From positions 1 to 64,000 of the forward strand of contig CAZMOM010000003.1 in NCBI GenBank assembly GCA_964568075.1: DNA of 64,000 bases, in the 5' to 3' direction. This document shows positions 59,733 to 64,000 of this stretch, piece after piece (the first letter of the stretch is position 1; every line of letters begins with the position of its first letter). The notes beneath the pieces are model-generated. The model did no database searches and was not told the origin of the DNA. It saw only the letters and a program-made list of their open reading frames with translations. The position numbers were made by a program, and so were the translations under genes. The stretch is from MnTg04 sp964568075 (GTDB taxonomy: Bacteria; Pseudomonadota; Gammaproteobacteria; Steroidobacterales; MnTg04).

Positions 59733-60410
59733 ATGACTACCCACGCGACTGCCGACAAACAGTGGACACAGACCGAGTTGGACAGCCTTACAGTGGAGAG
59801 TCAATTTCGCCTAAGAGGACTGGAAGTAACGCGTCTGGACACATTTATCGACACCGCATTTGCGTTCGTGCTTACCTTGCTGATCATATCCTTCGACGAA
59901 ATTCCATCAGACTATGCCGAGCTGATGGCGGCCGTAAAACGGATACCGGCATTTGCCTGTAGTTTCGTCGTAATAATGATGTTCTGGCATCGACATCGAC
60001 GCTGGAGCCGACGCTACGGCCTGGAGAGTCCCGGTACTATCCTGCTCAGTCTCGCACTGATCTTTGTGGTGTTAGTCTATGTGTACCCGCTCAGAATTAT
60101 ATTCGAGGCAATGTTCGCTGGTTTCAGTAACGGTTACCTATCCTCAAGTTTTCGGATTCAGAGCATCGACGAGCTGCGTGGGATTTTCGTGTTCTATTCC
60201 ATAGGGTTTCTTGCCATTCATTCCCGAGATAAACAAAAAACGCTGAAAGAAAATAAAAAGGTATGGGAGAATTTCAACAAACGTGCCGCGAGCTACAGAA
60301 AGGGGCACGTCGGCTGGTTAAGAAGCGCGAAAAAGAAGGAAACCATGGTGGGACGAATAGAAGAAGCAATTACGTTTTTAGCGGAGAATAAGACGCTGGG
60401 CATGAAATAA
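59733..60410 (+). CDS. TMEM175-like potassium channel protein
   Basis: 225 aa. The TM1 region, RLDTFIDTAFAFVLTLLIISF, corresponds to the family signature RxxxFSDxVFAI (here the FSD reads FID). Further helices are FACSFVVIMMFWHRHRRW, TILLSLALIFVVLVYVYPL and IFVFYSIGFLAIHSRD. A long basic C-terminal tail follows. Bacterial TMEM175 proteins are leak-type K+ channels. The Ser-to-Ile change in the signature is unusual. Confidence 0.8.
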   Translation: MTTHATADKQWTQTELDSLTVESQFRLRGLEVTRLDTFIDTAFAFVLTLLIISFDEIPSDYAELMAAVKRIPAFACSFVVIMMFWHRHRRWSRRYGLESPGTILLSLALIFVVLVYVYPLRIIFEAMFAGFSNGYLSSSFRIQSIDELRGIFVFYSIGFLAIHSRDKQKTLKENKKVWENFNKRAASYRKGHVGWLRSAKKKETMVGRIEEAITFLAENKTLGMK

Positions 60411-60431
60411 TTTTGCGCACTATTTCCTGAT

Positions 60432-61235
60432 CTATGGTTTGTGAAACTTTAGCGTCATCCGATCGCTTTCCCCGATCGCCAGGTATTTCTCTCGATCGAC
60501 GTCCTGCATTCTCAGGGTCGGCGGCAGCGTCCACACGCCACGTGGATGATCCGTTGTATCTTTCGGGTTGGCATTGATTTCAGAGCGCGCGTCCAGTTCG
60601 AAGCCGGCTGCCCGGGCAAACTCGATGACCTGCGCTTCGGTAACGTAGCCGCTCAATTTCATCATTTCGACTGTCGTGCCCGGTGTTGCGCGATGCTCCA
60701 CGACACCCAGAATGCCCCCGGGCCTGAGTGCTTCGTACATCGCCGCGAAGACGCCTGGCGCGTAATCGCCCTTCATCCAGTTATGAACGTTGCGGAAAGT
60801 AAGCACGATATCGACCGTGCCTGACGGTGCGATAACGGTATCTTCCGGCACCGAAAGTGAGGTGACTTCGACAGCGGAGTAGTTTTCGGGGTCGGCTGCA
60901 AACTTCGCGATCAGTTCTTTCGCCATTTTGCGGCGCCACTGTGGCGTGCGTTTGGCGGACAGGGAAAACCCCACTGCATAATACTCGCCCGAAGCCCTGA
61001 GAAAGGGCGCCAGAATCTCAGCGTACCAGCCAGGGCTTGGCCAGATTTCTGCCACCGTTATGTCTGGTTGCATGCCAAAGAAACGCAGCGTCTCCAGCGG
61101 GTTCCGGTATTGATCGCGTTCCCGAAATGCAGAAGTCCGCTGCCGATTGTGGACTGCATCCTCCAGCGCATCGGCTGCCGCGGTCCCCGTTGGACCACTC
61201 GCGATCAGCGAGAGAGCAAGAACGAAATTCTTCAT
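60432..61235 (-). CDS. Exported class I methyltransferase-like protein (COG4798 type)
   Basis: 267 aa. Signal peptide (LALSLIASGPTGTAAA) precedes a methyltransferase-like core: RFFGMQPDITVAEIWPSPGW (motif I region with W/P in place of G-rich loop), VDIVLTFRNVHNWM and LRPGGILGVVEHRA. The degenerate SAM loop and export argue against ordinary cytosolic SAM chemistry; such proteins recur in marine bacteria with unknown role. Single gene. Confidence 0.85.
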   Translation of the reverse strand: MKNFVLALSLIASGPTGTAAADALEDAVHNRQRTSAFRERDQYRNPLETLRFFGMQPDITVAEIWPSPGWYAEILAPFLRASGEYYAVGFSLSAKRTPQWRRKMAKELIAKFAADPENYSAVEVTSLSVPEDTVIAPSGTVDIVLTFRNVHNWMKGDYAPGVFAAMYEALRPGGILGVVEHRATPGTTVEMMKLSGYVTEAQVIEFARAAGFELDARSEINANPKDTTDHPRGVWTLPPTLRMQDVDREKYLAIGESDRMTLKFHKP

Positions 61236-61350
61236 GACACCTCCCGGAGAATACAGGCCGGAGTCATGCTAACACGACCGGCCGGGTCAGAATTTTTTGA
61301 CCACGCTGTTTTAGTCGCCGGTTTAAATTTATCGCCAGGTTCCAGTCGGA

Positions 61351-62028
61351 CTACGGGATACCCCTGATCGTAAAAATCGACCCCTTTTCGAATCGCATTT
61401 CAGGTACAGGTACCTGTTTTCCGTCCTGGCTGATGCCATCGATCGAGAGGGTGAAAATATGGTCAGGCATCGAGTCCGTATCGAACCAGAGCATGAAGCA
61501 CTTTTTCCCTGCAATCGAAACAGCTCCAACAGACGGCCTGAAAATCCCCGCGGCGGCATTGGCTTCCATTACTTCTTTTTGGGATACGCCGATGTTCGTA
61601 ATAGCTATCCCGGAGTGATATCTGCGCGGGCCGCAGCCAGCAGCAAAGGCGCGTGGACTCGACCATGAATCTGCCGGGCCAAGAAAGGCAATAGGCTGAA
61701 GCGCGTCATCATCGTCTGACTTAAGCGATACATATCGCGTATCCAGCGTCAATGGACCACTCAGTGTCTCCAGTTCGAGCCATACACCGAGAGGTTTGAG
61801 AAGATACCTTCCGTTCCAATCATAAGCCTGCACCTGGGCGGAGAGAGTCAGACCCGGAAGTTCAAGCTCGATGATGTCTTTGCGTATCTTTCCCACGCCG
61901 CCAGGCGGAATCTCCCGGGGTACGCTGACATCGTATGACATCGGGACAAAGCATCCGCCAAGCAAAACAGTCAGCCCCAGTACCACAAATCCGGGAAAAC
62001 CCAACGATTGCAGTTTCAATTCAATCAT
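61351..62028 (-). CDS. Hypothetical lipoprotein
   Basis: 225 aa from ATG 62028. Signal FPGFVVLGLTVLLGGC ends in a lipobox. The mature part is beta-rich (DIIELELPGLTLSAQVQAYDW, RYLLKPLGVWLELETLSGPL, MPDHIFTLSIDGIS). No domain recognised. A likely envelope protein. 62029-62256 contains no supported gene. Confidence 0.78.
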   Translation of the reverse strand: MIELKLQSLGFPGFVVLGLTVLLGGCFVPMSYDVSVPREIPPGGVGKIRKDIIELELPGLTLSAQVQAYDWNGRYLLKPLGVWLELETLSGPLTLDTRYVSLKSDDDDALQPIAFLGPADSWSSPRAFAAGCGPRRYHSGIAITNIGVSQKEVMEANAAAGIFRPSVGAVSIAGKKCFMLWFDTDSMPDHIFTLSIDGISQDGKQVPVPEMRFEKGSIFTIRGIP

Positions 62029-62256
62029 GGCGTTTCTTATTGTGCGCCGGGTTGGCTTTACACCGCACGTAAGATTAAATGTGCAACACACCTTAGGGCC
62101 CCGAGCCCCTGCCAGGTTGGCCTGCCTGGGACGTTACCAAGAATATGAGACATCGATGGAGATATTGGAATTCGGAGATATACGTAGCACGCTCACCGAT
62201 GGCTTATCGCTCACACGTTATATTGGCTCGAAAACAGCTACTCAGGCATTTGTTGT

Positions 62257-62724
62257 TCAGGCTCGTGTAACCAGCGCGGCGAAGCAACCCGGCTTGGCGT
62301 TGTGAAGATGCAAATAAGAGACCTTAGGATTTTGAAGCGTCGCCGGGATCGACTCGCTCAAAAGTGAACCATCGACAACATCTGCATCGACAATGTGATG
62401 TTTATCATCGAAGGCGCGGATCGAAATAAGCCTGGTTTTAAGGCCCTCTGGAATTGCCCCAACAGCAGGAAACGTCTGTTCGGCATTTTCGCGTACATAA
62501 ATGGCATGTGTGGCTCGAAAGGGTGAATCGCCAGGCTGATGCTCAAAATTCATCAGGATAAGTGTCTCGCCAATCTCCGCATCGGCGAGACTAACCCGGC
62601 AAGGGTAGCCGGGCTTGGCGTCGGCAATCACTCTGCATGCCCGGACTTTCGTCAACTCACTGTCGGACAAGGCGAAAAAAGGCTCGAACTGGGCAACGGG
62701 CAACGCGTGAATTTGAAAAGACAT
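62257..62724 (-). CDS. DUF1203 family protein
   Basis: 155 aa from ATG 62724, with GAGGAG upstream. Family text: VIADAKPGYPCRVSLADAEI, ETLILMNFEHQPGDSPFRAT, HAIYVRENA and SYLHLHNAKPGCFAALV. Small cytoplasmic proteins of unknown function, common in Proteobacteria. Confidence 0.88.
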   Translation of the reverse strand: MSFQIHALPVAQFEPFFALSDSELTKVRACRVIADAKPGYPCRVSLADAEIGETLILMNFEHQPGDSPFRATHAIYVRENAEQTFPAVGAIPEGLKTRLISIRAFDDKHHIVDADVVDGSLLSESIPATLQNPKVSYLHLHNAKPGCFAALVTRA

Positions 62725-62910
62725 GATTTCTCCTCGTAGCAATTGGTGTAGCGTAAGTGCTCGAGAGGGGTGATAGCCACCCGATCCTTGCTATTGAAGT
62801 GATTGACTCTGGGGATATACAACAGCAAGGCCGCAGTAAATCGCAGCATTGCTTGTCGAAGGAAAAACGGGGCCGCAAGCGACCCCGTTTCCAGTCCAGC
62901 ACATTCTGGA

Positions 62911-64000
62911 TCAATATGAGGGACCGTCCTCATACTCCAGTCCGGCCTTGCCCGCCTGTTCTTTGACGGCTTCATAAAGCTTCTGATCCAGCGAGTCCTT
63001 CAAACCGCCGGCTTCCTCGACTTTCTTCGCGAGATAGCCATCGCGGTCTTCGGACAATGCCCTGATTCGTCGTTGCAGATCATCACGCTTGACAGCGAGA
63101 TCAGCGACATAGGCTTTCTGTTCGGCGGGCGCCATCGGCTTCAGCGCTGCGGGCAACACGTCTGCGTCCAACTCATCGAGCGTTACGGTGCCGCTTTCGA
63201 TCGCATCGACCAGCTCATTCTCACCGAGGAGATTGGCACGGCCACCGACTGCGGCGTTGAAGACACCTCGCCTGGCGAGCGATGCGACCGAGGCGCTGGC
63301 TTGCAGCTTTTCGGTTGCGGCGACTTTACTTTTCATTCTTGCCTTTTCTTCCTCAGTGCCATAGTAGAGGCGCGTTTCGTCTAGCTTCGCCGACAATTCG
63401 GCGATCTTGTCATCGTATGGTGTGGTGTAAGCGACCGCTCCGCCAGCCTGGTTGACCTGGAAGAATTTGCCGTGGCCCAGGCTCGCGATCTGCGTCCAGG
63501 GTGCGACCGTCGTCGACATTCCGCCACACTGAATCGTGTTGATGACGATGCCTTTCTCGAGCGCGTCTGCAACGATCATTGGGTAACGCACCTCGTTATA
63601 GTCCATATGCGGCGGTGCGTCGCCGACCAGGAAAATGACCTGATATGCCTGGTCTCCCTGGCTCCAGGACATGTCGTGAACGGCATCGTAGAGTGCCTTG
63701 TTGACGCTCTCGGGCGTGTCGCCGCCGCCATCGGCCTGGAAATCCATTAGTTTTGCGTACACCGAATCCAGATCGGCGGAGAGATCGACCAGTTTGGTCA
63801 CGTACCGATCGCCCCGGTCACGATACGCGACCAACCCGATGCGGATCTCCGGCGTCGGCTGTGCCGAGGCCATGGTTGTCGCTATCGACCAGATCTTTTC
63901 CTTCGCGGTCTGGATGAGGCCGCTCATGCTGCCGGTTGTATCCAGTACGAACACCACATCGACCTTGGGTTTATTCAATGTGATGTGATGGTTAATGGGT
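62911..64000 (-). CDS. VWA-domain protein, 5' end beyond the window
   Basis: At least 355 residues visible. The MIDAS motif DTTGSMSG opens a von Willebrand A domain (VDVVFVLDTTGSMSGLIQ, GDTPESVNKALYDAV, VIFLVGDAPPHMDYNEV). A helical C-terminal region follows (DELDADVLPAALKPMAPAEQ). The frame continues open to base 64000 (INHHITLN before NKPKVD), so the true start, probably with a signal peptide, is outside. VWA domains bind metal and protein partners. Confidence 0.85.
   Translation of the reverse strand, partial: PINHHITLNKPKVDVVFVLDTTGSMSGLIQTAKEKIWSIATTMASAQPTPEIRIGLVAYRDRGDRYVTKLVDLSADLDSVYAKLMDFQADGGGDTPESVNKALYDAVHDMSWSQGDQAYQVIFLVGDAPPHMDYNEVRYPMIVADALEKGIVINTIQCGGMSTTVAPWTQIASLGHGKFFQVNQAGGAVAYTTPYDDKIAELSAKLDETRLYYGTEEEKARMKSKVAATEKLQASASVASLARRGVFNAAVGGRANLLGENELVDAIESGTVTLDELDADVLPAALKPMAPAEQKAYVADLAVKRDDLQRRIRALSEDRDGYLAKKVEEAGGLKDSLDQKLYEAVKEQAGKAGLEYEDGPSY

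Noticed and set aside
61871..62305. Plus-strand 144-aa frame
   Set aside because: Mostly antisense to the lipoprotein gene at 61351 and to the DUF1203 gene; no family.

Overview
The window looks like a chromosomal segment of a free-living, probably marine or sediment, gammaproteobacterium. The evidence is protein content rather than a marker gene: UbiU/UbiV/UbiT, an FNR with the Escherichia coli cysteine spacing, FeoAB, HspQ, glyoxalase II, NnrS, and a winged-helix/TolB/TPR regulator of a type common in Woeseiaceae-like and Steroidobacteraceae-like lineages. That lineage guess is inference. No rRNA or intact tRNA is present. Ten Ns at 57653-57662 mark a scaffold join.

Layout. 1-4.8 kb: a truncated IS110 transposase, a cold-shock gene, a 41-residue lysine-rich protein, and an exported ankyrin/TPR protein behind a GEMM-I (cyclic dinucleotide) riboswitch. 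4.9-9.9 kb: an AT-richer island starting at a decayed tRNA-Thr(TGT) 3' half. It carries a GIY-YIG nuclease-like protein, a 64-aa protein, an SMC/RecF-like ATPase and a 122-aa protein, then a ScoMcrA-head remnant and a NERD-domain protein. This is a candidate anti-phage module. 10-20 kb: unrelated single genes (lipase, glutaredoxin, lipoproteins, 1-Cys peroxiredoxin, serine hydrolase, NnrS, NTF2-like protein) separated by repeats. 19.8-28.2 kb: a winged-helix/TolB/TPR regulator, then a riboswitch-led run of envelope genes of unknown function. 28.4-41.8 kb: an Omp85-like protein, CapA-like protein, feoAB, a PedF-like cytochrome c, and a 2OG-Fe dioxygenase/homoserine-kinase-like pair.

42.0-46.0 kb is a thiamine scavenging operon: a TPP riboswitch, TonB receptor, Thiamine_BP protein, PnuT-type permease and thiamine-kinase-like protein. 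46-54.5 kb: glyoxalase II, an ABC exporter, HspQ, a diguanylate cyclase with I-site, a GGDEF/EAL phosphodiesterase and a DUF3667 protein. 54.7-58.7 kb: chorismate mutase, ubiT, ubiU-ubiV and fnr, with a candidate FNR-type palindrome between ubiT and ubiU, consistent with O2-independent ubiquinone synthesis. 58.9-64 kb: methyltransferase-like proteins, a TMEM175-type channel, a lipoprotein, a DUF1203 protein and a VWA protein that runs off the end.

Two themes recur. First, cyclic dinucleotide signalling: two well-preserved GEMM-I riboswitches, one shortened, one degenerate, plus remnants, and two c-di-GMP enzymes. Second, at least four families of short inverted repeats (called A to D here) fill nearly every intergenic space, often nested, and look like MITE or REP-like elements.
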